This document shows positions 1 through 6,987 of a stretch of 7,032 bases of DNA, one piece after another. Both the position numbers and the translations under genes were made by a program. This DNA is from Acidobacteriaceae bacterium (lineage in GTDB: Bacteria; Acidobacteriota; Terriglobia; Terriglobales; Acidobacteriaceae). Numbering within the stretch: the first letter of the stretch is position 1; every line of letters begins with the position of its first letter. The stretch lies in the NCBI GenBank assembly GCA_003133425.1, contig PKXI01000084.1, positions 1 through 7,032 of the forward strand, read 5' to 3'. The notes under the pieces are model-generated. The model was not told where the DNA came from. It ran no database searches and saw only the letters and a list, made by a program, of their open reading frames with translations.

Positions 1-732
1 GCGGGCGAACGACCGCCAACTCATCGCCAATGCAGTTTTCGGACTTTCCAGGGTCCCTGCAGCCTCCGACCAGGGTTAGGGAAGGTTTGTTTGAATGCTA
101 AGTCTAGGAGGAGCACGAGGTGTTGCGAAAAGCTGAACTCAGCTGTGAGGCTGATTCAGAGAACTACCTCGGAGGCTCCTCAGAGACCAGACGAAGGCAA
201 CTTCCGATGCCACCTTCGGATTGTTTCGGGACTGGCAGAGAACACAAACTCAATCTTCTGCGATAGCTCTTTGGAGCTTGAGACAGCAAATGGATGTCCG
301 GTCCTGCGGGGAGCAGGGACCACCAGCCGAGGCCGAATATTCTCAACAATCGAGGTTGATCACAGCGGCTAGCGAGAAGGCGCCCCTGGACAATGTCAGA
401 CCCGCTTCTCGGGGGGCACGATGCAGGTGGCGCGGATCCCATGCGGGAGGTGTCGAGGGTAGCGAGACTCCTCCGGTCGCCTTCGTAATCCCAGTACGGC
501 TGTCGATCTGAAGAAACTCTTGTGCCAGGAAACCGATCTGGCCGGGCCCTGCCTCTACATGGGGATTCTTCAAACGCTGGAGCACCCGTTTCATGACAAA
601 ACAGGGCGTTCGTGGGGCTAATGTTCGGAAAGCCGGTGAACTGAGACCTCAGACGAGCAGGATAGGCCTGATTGAAAACAGAAAGCGCATAAAACGTGAG
701 CGACTTTCACTCATAAATTTACGAGATACGCC
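1..732. other. Non-coding block upstream of the groESL promoter
   Basis: I see no convincing gene in this stretch. Open frames exist on both strands, but they overlap one another, lack good ribosome binding sites, use rare-looking or TTG starts, and their products show no recognisable motif. What can be seen is one copy of a dispersed repeat (287-331) and an imperfect inverted repeat of about nine base pairs with one bulge (373-382 with 403-411, loop of 20 bases). Base composition seems less GC-rich than in the groESL genes. A degraded gene or an unrecognised RNA cannot be excluded. Confidence 0.6.
287..331 (+). repeat. Dispersed hairpin repeat, copy 1
   Basis: This 45-base segment is the reverse complement of 6988-7032, with 43 of 45 positions identical (the first 36 without a mismatch; the two differences are at 323-324). 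It contains an imperfect palindrome: GGTCCTGC (300-307) pairs with GCAGGGACC (313-321), with one unpaired base, around the loop GGGGA. Beyond 331 the copies diverge. On the other side the comparison is cut off by the window end, so the unit may start before 287. A short intergenic repeat with a GC-rich hairpin resembles REP-type elements, but no transposase is present here to support that link. Confidence 0.8.
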
Positions 733-762
733 TTGACAATGACAAGTGCCCCTCCTTACGAT
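733..762 (+). promoter_or_regulatory. Probable groESL promoter
   Basis: A perfect sigma-70 type -35 box, TTGACA (733-738), is followed after 18 bases by TACGAT (757-762), which matches the TATAAT consensus at four of six positions. This places the transcription start near 769, just upstream of the CIRCE-like operator, the usual arrangement for HrcA-controlled chaperonin genes. The same stretch also reads as CTTGAC (732-737), 11 bases, then CCCCTCCT (749-756), which vaguely resembles a sigma-32 heat-shock promoter. The vegetative reading is preferred because of the exact -35 box and the operator placement. Confidence 0.65.
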
Positions 763-784
763 TAGCAATTAGAAGACTAGAGCG

Positions 785-811
785 CTAGCACTCTACTGGT
801 GGAACTGCTTG
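785..811 (+). promoter_or_regulatory. Degenerate CIRCE operator (HrcA site)
   Basis: CIRCE is TTAGCACTC-N9-GAGTGCTAA, bound by the heat-shock repressor HrcA. Here the left arm CTAGCACTC (785-793) matches eight of nine positions and the spacer is exactly nine bases, but the right arm AACTGCTTG (803-811) matches only five of nine. Its place between the predicted transcription start and groES fits. The left arm also overlaps a second near-palindrome, GAGCGCTAGCACTC (780-793), so an alternative half-site lies on the opposite side. Repression may therefore be weaker than with a canonical CIRCE; that is inference. Confidence 0.6.
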
Positions 812-935
812 AGCGGGTTTGCTGCCCCAATCTTTTGGAGCCGAAGTCCGCAATCTCAGAAGCCTTTCTCTCAAAAGCCACCCAAGGCCCGCGGCCGGGG
901 TTCAACCCTGCCTGCGCATGAAAGAGAGGCACCAA

Positions 936-1247
936 ATGGCAACAAAATCTGCGACAACCACCTTCACTCCGCTGCACGACCGCATTCTCGTCCGCCGTAT
1001 TGAAGAGGGCGAAACCGTTCGTGGTGGCATCATCATCCCGGATAGCGCCAAGGAAAAGCCCCAGGAAGGCGAAGTCATCGCTGTCGGCAAGGGCAAGTCC
1101 AACGACGAAGGCAAGGTCTTCCCTCTGGACGTGAAGTCGGGAAACCGCGTGCTCTTCGGCAAGTACTCCGGCACCGAGATCAAGATCGACGGTGAGGAGT
1201 TTCTGATCATGCGCGAGGAAGAAGTCCTCGGCATCATCAAGAAGTAA
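936..1247 (+). CDS. groES: Co-chaperonin GroES (Cpn10)
   Basis: This gene encodes a 103-residue GroES, the heptameric lid that caps the GroEL chamber in the cytoplasm and, with ATP, encloses unfolded client proteins. The diagnostic Cpn10 start [10 protein letters not shown] lies at residues 12-21, and the mobile loop that contacts the GroEL apical domain lies around residues 23-45 with the hydrophobic GGIII tripeptide region at 30-34. The central [14 protein letters not shown] stretch and the end [10 protein letters not shown] are also typical. Compared with the E. coli protein it has a short N-terminal extension, [10 protein letters not shown]. The ATG at 936 is chosen because GAGAGG lies six bases upstream; in-frame alternatives at 918 and 819 have no comparable ribosome site. 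It is first in an operon with groEL, behind a long leader of about 165 bases that carries the CIRCE-like site. Confidence 0.97.
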   Translation: MATKSATTTFTPLHDRILVRRIEEGETVRGGIIIPDSAKEKPQEGEVIAVGKGKSNDEGKVFPLDVKSGNRVLFGKYSGTEIKIDGEEFLIMREEEVLGIIKK

Positions 1248-3035
<1,788 letters not shown>

Positions 3036-3114
3036 AACAACCAAACGCAGGCATGCAGTTGCGCTTAGCTTCGCTCGTTGTGACCAACTCGCGACGGGAC
3101 TTCCACCCGTAAGA

Positions 3115-3135
3115 GTGCGCCCGTGCTGGGCGCAC
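3115..3135 (+). other. GC-rich hairpin ahead of the groEL terminator
   Basis: GTGCGCCC (3115-3122) and GGGCGCAC (3128-3135) form a perfect eight-pair stem around the loop GTGCT. It lies 80 bases after the groEL stop and six bases before the main terminator stem. It lacks a T-run, so it is more likely a 3' end stability structure or part of a double hairpin with the next stem than an independent terminator. Confidence 0.55.
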
Positions 3136-3141
3136 AAACTG

Positions 3142-3176
3142 GAAGGGCGCCGTTGCGTAACGGCGCCCTTCTTGTT
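3142..3176 (+). terminator. Intrinsic terminator of groESL, possibly bidirectional
   Basis: A perfect 13-base-pair stem, GAAGGGCGCCGTT (3142-3154) with AACGGCGCCCTTC (3159-3171), closes a four-base loop GCGT and is followed by TTGTT. This is a strong rho-independent terminator for the chaperonin operon. It ends 20 bases from the stop codon of the convergent minus-strand gene at 3191, so it probably also serves that gene, although the T-run on the minus-strand side is weak. Confidence 0.88.
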
Positions 3177-3190
3177 CCGACCGACCTTGT

Positions 3191-4078
3191 TTAGTGTGTA
3201 GGCGGAGCCTTTGCTGCAGGCGCAGTTCCGACGGCGTGTTTCGGCGCGGGCTTTGCGGGCGGTTCGGCCCCCCAGTATTGGGGATCGGCATCGATCCAGG
3301 ATTTCTCGACGTAGCTCCAGTCCGGATTCACCATCCAGAGGTTGTCCTCGACGCTGGCCACGCTCTCCTCGGAAATCTTGTTCATTCGGCTCCTTCCCTC
3401 GTCGCCCAGCGCGGCCCCGAATTCCTTCCTATGTTCAAGGCCCATATCCTCTTCCCTGAGGGACTTCATCGGCACCAGGACGAGGTAGGCGTCGGTCACG
3501 CCCATCATTCCTTCATAACTAGACCAAGGGATGTTTTGGCCGCTCTTGAGGTAGGCGTCGCGATAAAGCTTCGTCAATTCCTTGAAGTGTTCGTCGTGAC
3601 CGAGGCGCATGTGGAAGATGATCACCTCCCAGTAATGGGAGTGCGGTATGTCCGCTCCGGCGACGTTGTTGCTGAGGTCGGGGCGGTAGTGCCAAATGGT
3701 ATGGTGTTCCTCGGATATGTAAGGGGCCTCGCTCGCATCCATCGCGTCAAACTTGGCGTCGGTTGTCGCGTTGCCTGTGAGCCACTCCTCGCTCTTTTCG
3801 AACGCCTCGAAAGAATCGTAGCCGGAGAGGTAAATTGCTCGAGGCGAGCCGGTCAGGGCTTCCATTCCAAGGACGTGCGTCTGGTCCTTGAGTTGCTCCG
3901 ACAGGCCAGGGTACTCTGAGGCAATTTTGTCGTAGGGTCCATCCATGTCGGGTTTTATGTTGATTGTTTCTATGTCGAGGATGTTGGGTGGTGGAACTGC
4001 CGGAGTTTGTGCGAGTGCGGTCAGAGAGCCTGCTAATGCCAGGGATAATCCGGCGACGGAACATAACCATTTCTTCAT
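3191..4078 (-). CDS. Secreted protein of unknown function with two alpha/beta-barrel-like lobes
   Basis: This 295-residue protein begins with a clear signal peptide (MKK, hydrophobic core 8-20, likely cleavage after ALA at 23), so it is exported to the periplasm or beyond. The body looks like two copies of one fold. Lobe 1 is around 33-95: a strand with IETINIKP, a helix, then a strand pair with AIYLSGYDSFEAFEK. Lobe 2 is around 149-210: YWEVIIFHMRLGHDEHFKEL, a helix, then DAYLVLVPMKSLREED. Such paired lobes are typical of dimeric alpha/beta barrel folds (NIPSNAP/ABM-like); I recall uncharacterised acidobacterial proteins of this layout, but no function is known to me. A Pro/Ala/Lys-rich tail covers about 271-295. 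GGAGGT (complement of 4087-4092) lies eight bases before the ATG, which fixes the start. It is convergent with groEL and lies 166 bases downstream of the small peptide gene on the same strand. No catalytic motif is recognisable; a heme or small-molecule role is possible but unsupported. Confidence 0.85.
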   Translation of the reverse strand: MKKWLCSVAGLSLALAGSLTALAQTPAVPPPNILDIETINIKPDMDGPYDKIASEYPGLSEQLKDQTHVLGMEALTGSPRAIYLSGYDSFEAFEKSEEWLTGNATTDAKFDAMDASEAPYISEEHHTIWHYRPDLSNNVAGADIPHSHYWEVIIFHMRLGHDEHFKELTKLYRDAYLKSGQNIPWSSYEGMMGVTDAYLVLVPMKSLREEDMGLEHRKEFGAALGDEGRSRMNKISEESVASVEDNLWMVNPDWSYVEKSWIDADPQYWGAEPPAKPAPKHAVGTAPAAKAPPTH

Positions 4079-4135
4079 GTCTGCCCACCTCCCGGGGGCC
4101 AGAAGGAGCTTTGCCGAAGAGGAAAGAATAGTAAC

Positions 4136-4170
4136 CTGCGAATACCGCAGTCACCCGGGTACACCCAGGT
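4136..4170 (-). promoter_or_regulatory. Inverted repeats upstream of the secreted-protein gene
   Basis: Two close inverted repeats lie 58-92 bases upstream of the start at 4078: CTGCG-N5-CGCAG (4136-4150), and ACCCGGGT-AC-ACCCAGGT (4153-4170), whose halves are each nearly palindromic and also repeat directly. A weak -10-like TACTAT lies just downstream on the minus strand (complement of 4129-4134). They could be an operator or part of a leader; no regulator can be named. Confidence 0.3.
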
Positions 4171-4244
4171 TCGAGCGCGTTTCCGGGGTAAGAGCCTGCT
4201 CCATTTGCCCGTAGGGTGCCCAGGATGACGAAGCGGCAACGTAG

Positions 4245-4379
4245 CTAGCGTGGAAGTACCACTATGATCGGGTGACCTCGGTGGTATCTCTGGTGTCTCC
4301 GGTGGTGGCTCGCATACGCAGGCGTGACGGAAGATATTGCGAGTAACGCGGCAAAAAAGAAAATCACTATCTTCTTCAT
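4245..4379 (-). CDS. Small secreted His/Arg-rich peptide (44 residues)
   Basis: A short gene, not recognised as a named family. The product begins MKKIVIFFFAALLAISS and has a textbook signal peptide: two lysines, a hydrophobic core and an AYA cleavage site after residue 23. The predicted mature peptide is only about 21 residues: SHHRRHQRYHRGH, with five His and four Arg among thirteen residues, then PIIVVLPR. GGAG (complement of 4385-4388) lies five bases before the ATG, and a short inverted repeat sits just upstream. It ends in TAG, and the reading frame beyond the stop does not look like protein, so it appears complete rather than truncated. Its 166-base spacing from the downstream secreted-protein gene on the same strand allows co-transcription. 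The composition suggests metal binding or interaction with an anionic surface, but this is inference. Confidence 0.7.
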   Translation of the reverse strand: MKKIVIFFFAALLAISSVTPAYASHHRRHQRYHRGHPIIVVLPR

Positions 4380-4390
4380 TTTTGCTCCAG

Positions 4391-4412
4391 TAACTCCTCA
4401 TTGATGGAGTTA
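4391..4412 (-). promoter_or_regulatory. Leader hairpin of the small peptide gene
   Basis: TAACTCC (4391-4397) and GGAGTTA (4406-4412) form a perfect seven-pair inverted repeat with an eight-base loop. On the transcript the second arm contains GGAG and ends 11 bases before the ATG, immediately next to the true ribosome binding site at 4385-4388. A stem here could affect translation initiation. Short hairpins also occur by chance, so the regulatory role is only a suggestion. Confidence 0.4.
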
Positions 4413-4657
4413 AGTCGGGATTTCCATTTTTGGATCTCTCACGGAAAGATTTTGGGCATTGCGGGGGCGCCTGGTCTGTTCAGAATTGCTCACTCTGGCA
4501 GTTGTCCGGATTGTCGTTCCTAAACCGGTTACTGCGCGGACGTTCGATTCGCACATTTGCGAACGAATAGTAGTCGCTTCGAAAGCGCACTTTTTTCACC
4601 GCATAGATCTGCTTGATGGCCGGCATCGGAGATCCATTTGATACCTCAGTCACCGAG

Positions 4658-4768
4658 TCATGAGCAGGCCCTTGCACTCTGTCTCTTCTCTCAGCAGCCT
4701 GCTCGTGAGTGTCGGAGCGCTATGTCAGGGGCCGGCGAAACGCCTACCGACATCTGCTGACTAAGCAG
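4658..4768. other. Cluster of adjacent inverted repeats, possible structured RNA
   Basis: Three structures lie side by side. TCATGAGCAGGC (4658-4669) pairs with GCCTGCTCGTGA (4697-4708): 12 pairs including one wobble, with a 27-base loop. GTGTCGG (4709-4715) pairs with CCGACAT (4747-4753), enclosing the small stem GGCG-AAA-CGCC (4734-4744). CTGCT (4754-4758) pairs with AGCAG (4764-4768). The stems abut without gaps (4708/4709 and 4753/4754), as in a compact folded RNA. No known RNA family is recognised, the strand is undecided, and neither side has a terminator-like T-run. Confidence 0.35.
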
Positions 4769-4799
4769 CAAAGGTGGCAGGCTTCTCCACGGTATGTTC

Positions 4800-4821
4800 G
4801 CTTAAGTGACTGAGCGCAACT
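4800..4821 (+). repeat. Direct repeat, copy 1
   Basis: This segment shares about 18 of 21 aligned positions with 4881-4901, including an exact run TGAGCGCAACT (4811-4821). The exact runs are 80 bases apart. Copy 1 also forms a small inverted repeat with what follows: CTGAG (4810-4814) with CTCAG (4822-4826). Confidence 0.55.
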
Positions 4822-4880
4822 CTCAGAAGCCGCTTGTCGATTCAGCTTCACAGAGACTTCCCAACTGAACAGATCAGGAA

Positions 4881-4901
4881 GCTTCAGGGTTGAGCGCAAC
4901 T
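4881..4901 (+). repeat. Direct repeat, copy 2
   Basis: Second copy of the unit at 4800-4821; it begins GCTTCAGGG and ends with the identical TGAGCGCAACT (4891-4901). The similarity weakens after 4901. No gene overlaps it. Confidence 0.55.
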
Positions 4902-4916
4902 GACAGCCTTGTGATC

Positions 4917-4928
4917 GACACCGGTGTC
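4917..4928. promoter_or_regulatory. Perfect 12-base palindrome GACACCGGTGTC
   Basis: A perfect self-complementary dodecamer in the intergenic region, 16 bases after the second direct repeat. It has the form of a dimeric regulator binding site, but no plausible promoter of a neighbouring gene is next to it: the gene at 5090-6193 reads toward it and ends before it. A chance palindrome is possible. Confidence 0.25.
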
Positions 4929-5026
4929 AACCTCGTAAGACTGCAAAATGAATCCAAGCGCGCATCCGCCGGGCCCGTTTCTTGGCTGATACAAGGGCAC
5001 GACGCATTCGCTTCTTCCGGGAAAGG

Positions 5027-5063
5027 CCTGACGCCCGCTACCAAATAGATAACGGGCGTCAGG
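5027..5063 (-). terminator. Stem-loop after the OmpA-like lipoprotein gene
   Basis: CCTGACGCCCG (5027-5037) and CGGGCGTCAGG (5053-5063) form a perfect 11-pair stem with a 15-base loop, starting 26 bases after the stop codon of the minus-strand gene at 5090. On that strand the stem is followed only by CCTTTCCC, a poor T-run, so it may act as an inefficient terminator or as a 3' end that protects the transcript. Confidence 0.65.
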
Positions 5064-5089
5064 ACAGACTGCTTTACCTCAGCAGCATG

Positions 5090-6193
5090 TTATTGGTGAT
5101 GCCGTTCAGCCAGAGGCTTACGCTCCTGCGCCTTCACCGCAGACTCATCCACCGGGGTGGTTCCCTGCACATCAGACGAGAAGACTGCATCGGCGGGCAC
5201 CAGGTAGTTTTCCACCTTCTGCCCCTCTGTGGCACTGGTGGTCACGCTGATGCGGGACGCATCTATGCCCTTCTCCGTCACCAGGTAGTCCTTGGCGTTC
5301 ACGGCGCGCTGTGCAGCAAAATCCACAACCTTGGCGTTCTTGTGGTGATGTTTCGGCGGGGTCTTCTCCTCCGTGTTCGATTCACCAACGATCACAACTT
5401 TGGCGTCCGCCTGCTTCTGTAGGTCGAGGGCTACTTCGTCCAAGCAAGCCTTGGCCTCGTTGTCGACACGAGTCGGACGCTTCGCGTCTGTGTCGAAAGT
5501 CAGGGAGCAGAGCGCCTCTGCGTGTGGAATTGGCGGCGGAGGAGGAGGCGGAGCCACGATGGTCACAGTGGTTTCACCGCTCGCGGTGTGACCCTTGTCA
5601 TCGGCCACTTTGCAGGTAATTCCCACGGGACCTGCTGGTGCTCCGGTCGAACTGAACGTCGCGGTGGTCGTGGCTCCTTCCACGGTGCCGGCTGCAGTCG
5701 AATAGCTGTAAGTCAGCGGGCGGTTCTGTGGGCTTAAGGCGACCGCGGTTATGGTGCTGCTCTCCCCCGGCTTGATCGTGCTGGGAGCGGACGAGCAGCT
5801 GACGGTAGGCGGCTCGAATTCCTTCACCGTATAGCCGGTCGAACACTCGGCAGCCTGGCCGGGTTTCAGCCCCTCCTTGCCCTTCTTGCCTTCCTTCACT
5901 CCAACCTTCACGGTATAAGCGCCAGGAGCCAGCGAAGCCGTGTTGACGGAGGCCTTGCTGCCGTCGCCCGTTACTCCCTCGCCCGTCCATGTGTAAATCA
6001 CACTTACATTCTTTTTGGTACTTAGATCTCCGGGCGTCGCGGCCAGGTTGACCGGCTCGCCGGGGAAAATGGCAGGTGCGCTGGCGTTGCAAGCCAGAGT
6101 AACCGGCGGGGCCTTCTTGCACCCCATTGGCATGAATCCTACACATGCCGACGCTACAACTACGCAAGCCGTCTTCAATAATCGCGAATCCAT
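5090..6193 (-). CDS. Lipoprotein with two Ig-like modules and an OmpA-like C-terminal domain
   Basis: The 367-residue product is probably a cell-envelope lipoprotein that may touch peptidoglycan. Residues 1-24 form a signal sequence ending in an atypical lipobox, PMGC, with Cys25 followed by KK. Two Ig/PKD-like modules follow (about 30-125 and 128-212; the second has STIKPGESSTITA at 138-150), then a proline run (215-221) and an OmpA-like domain (about 228-335). In that domain AAQRAVNAKDYL (293-304) keeps the conserved Arg296 of the peptidoglycan-binding motif, but the position expected to be Asp in OmpA appears as Asn273, and a Lys/His-rich insertion (277-288) follows. Cysteines fall as one pair per domain: 35/117, 133/194, 229/250. 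The start at 6193 is chosen because GGAGGG lies seven bases upstream and a signal peptide follows; an open frame continues upstream to 6478 but looks non-coding. I recall acidobacterial proteins of this architecture. A stem-loop follows the stop. Confidence 0.85.
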   Translation of the reverse strand: MDSRLLKTACVVVASACVGFMPMGCKKAPPVTLACNASAPAIFPGEPVNLAATPGDLSTKKNVSVIYTWTGEGVTGDGSKASVNTASLAPGAYTVKVGVKEGKKGKEGLKPGQAAECSTGYTVKEFEPPTVSCSSAPSTIKPGESSTITAVALSPQNRPLTYSYSTAAGTVEGATTTATFSSTGAPAGPVGITCKVADDKGHTASGETTVTIVAPPPPPPPIPHAEALCSLTFDTDAKRPTRVDNEAKACLDEVALDLQKQADAKVVIVGESNTEEKTPPKHHHKNAKVVDFAAQRAVNAKDYLVTEKGIDASRISVTTSATEGQKVENYLVPADAVFSSDVQGTTPVDESAVKAQERKPLAERHHQ

Positions 6194-6537
6194 GCGTTTA
6201 CCCTCCGCAATCAGACTGAAGTTCCTAACGGTCAGCGTGACTAATACGCTCCATTTCCGGCCGTTCTTCAGTTTGTTGCTGTTGTTGCTTCTGCGCCCTG
6301 CATAAGCATGGGCTACCTTTGCTGTTGTCGCTGCCTGTCCTTCGGGATTCATCTTCCGCAGGATGAGGAGGCGCCAACAAACCATCCCAGAACAGGCTCC
6401 TGCACCTGATCGCTTCTTCAAAAAAGCGAAATAAGATTGAAACAGTCTGCGGGACACAGTCTGTCCAAGATTGCACACTTCGCTCTGGAGTTACTTCAGA
6501 TTGAGACGCCAGACCAACAAGTCAGTCAAGAATCCTC
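6194..6537. other. Leader and intergenic region between lipoprotein gene and pseudogene
   Basis: No gene is supported here. The leader of the minus-strand lipoprotein gene holds nested inverted repeats: ACTGAAG (6215-6221) with CTTCAGT (6266-6272), enclosing AGCGT (6234-6238) with ACGCT (6246-6250). Next to it is a CAA/CAG-rich low-complexity tract (about 6272-6294 on the minus strand). I could not assign a convincing promoter. The right part may contain unrecognisable debris of the DUF3738 gene. Confidence 0.45.
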
Positions 6538-6760
6538 GCCAGGCGGAGACTGCGCTGGTCCGGGCTCACCGGACGCTACGATGCGGTGTTCGACTATGGG
6601 ACCTGATCAGCTTCCGCTGAGCGCCGGCTCCTCTGACGAAATTGGCCTCCTACCATTGCCCCATGCGCTTGAAAAACAACTCGGCTTAAAGCTGATTAAA
6701 CAGAATGCTCCAGTCGATCTTTTTGTCAACGATCATATTGGAACTCTGCCTGAGAACTGA
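6538..6760 (+). pseudogene. Frameshifted C-terminal remnant of a DUF3738/TIGR03435 protein
   Basis: Two pieces of one family appear in different frames. In the frame of 6559 the sequence reads SGLTGRYDAVFDYGT and hits TGA at 6604; this matches the TGLTGRYDFTLEW-type motif near the end of TIGR03435 proteins. In the next frame, from about 6599, it reads on and includes LEKQLGLKLIKQNAPVDLFV followed by NDHIGTLPEN and a stop at 6758, matching the characteristic QEQLGLKLE...VEVLVIDHVEKPSEN family ending. A single-base shift near 6597-6602 would join them. An in-frame stop at 6502 and the absence of the main domain and signal peptide upstream show that most of the gene is gone. The family is abundant in soil acidobacteria and its function is unknown. 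Family matching is from memory; the left boundary is uncertain. Confidence 0.75.
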
Positions 6761-6987
6761 TGTAAGTTGTCGCATCTGAATCGCGGCTGCGATTTAGAAA
6801 TTGAGAGTCTCACACTGATCGATGAGCACATCATCCGTCGAGTCACTTACCGAGCAAAAAATGGGTTCTGAATGGTTAACCGGCATCCATGTAAGTCTTT
6901 GTCAATAGAAAAGCACAAGGTTCCTTGGCGCGCTCAGGAGAGCGCGCAATTCATTTGATCGGGATCTCCGTTTGCGCACCAGTGCCT
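6761..6987. other. Non-coding stretch with two hairpins
   Basis: No gene is seen. AATCGC (6779-6784) with GCGATT (6789-6794) forms a six-pair stem with loop GGCT, 18 bases after the pseudogene stop. GCGCGCTC (6928-6935) with GAGCGCGC (6940-6947) forms a perfect eight-pair stem with loop AGGA, close to the dispersed repeat. Neither has a strong T-run. Confidence 0.5.

Larger units (their letters stand above)
4413..5026. other. Repeat-rich intergenic region without a convincing gene
   Basis: About 600 bases with no gene I can support. Opposing short open frames around 4459-4677 have no good ribosome sites and no recognisable product. What the region does hold is structure: a long hairpin (4658-4708), an adjoining set of smaller stems (4709-4768), a pair of direct repeats 81 bases apart (4800-4821 and 4881-4901), and a perfect 12-base palindrome (4917-4928). 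It could contain an unrecognised RNA or old repeat debris. Confidence 0.55.

Noticed and set aside
3194..3919. Plus-strand open frame opposite the secreted-protein gene
   Set aside because: The minus strand has a signal peptide, an excellent ribosome site and a coherent fold pattern; the plus-strand product does not.
4075..4401. 108-codon minus-strand frame covering the small peptide gene
   Set aside because: The shorter overlapping frame at 4245-4379 has the ribosome site and signal peptide; the longer product looks like random translation.
4620..4640. Possible third degenerate copy of the dispersed repeat
   Set aside because: Only the first nine bases match exactly and about 16 of 21 overall, with no hairpin; this is compatible with chance.
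4459..4677. Opposing short open frames on both strands
   Set aside because: Neither has a convincing ribosome site or recognisable product, and they are mutually exclusive.
6194..6478. N-terminal extension of the OmpA-like lipoprotein
   Set aside because: The signal peptide, lipobox and GGAGGG site fix the start at 6193; the upstream frame includes a CAA/CAG low-complexity tract and has no protein-like character.
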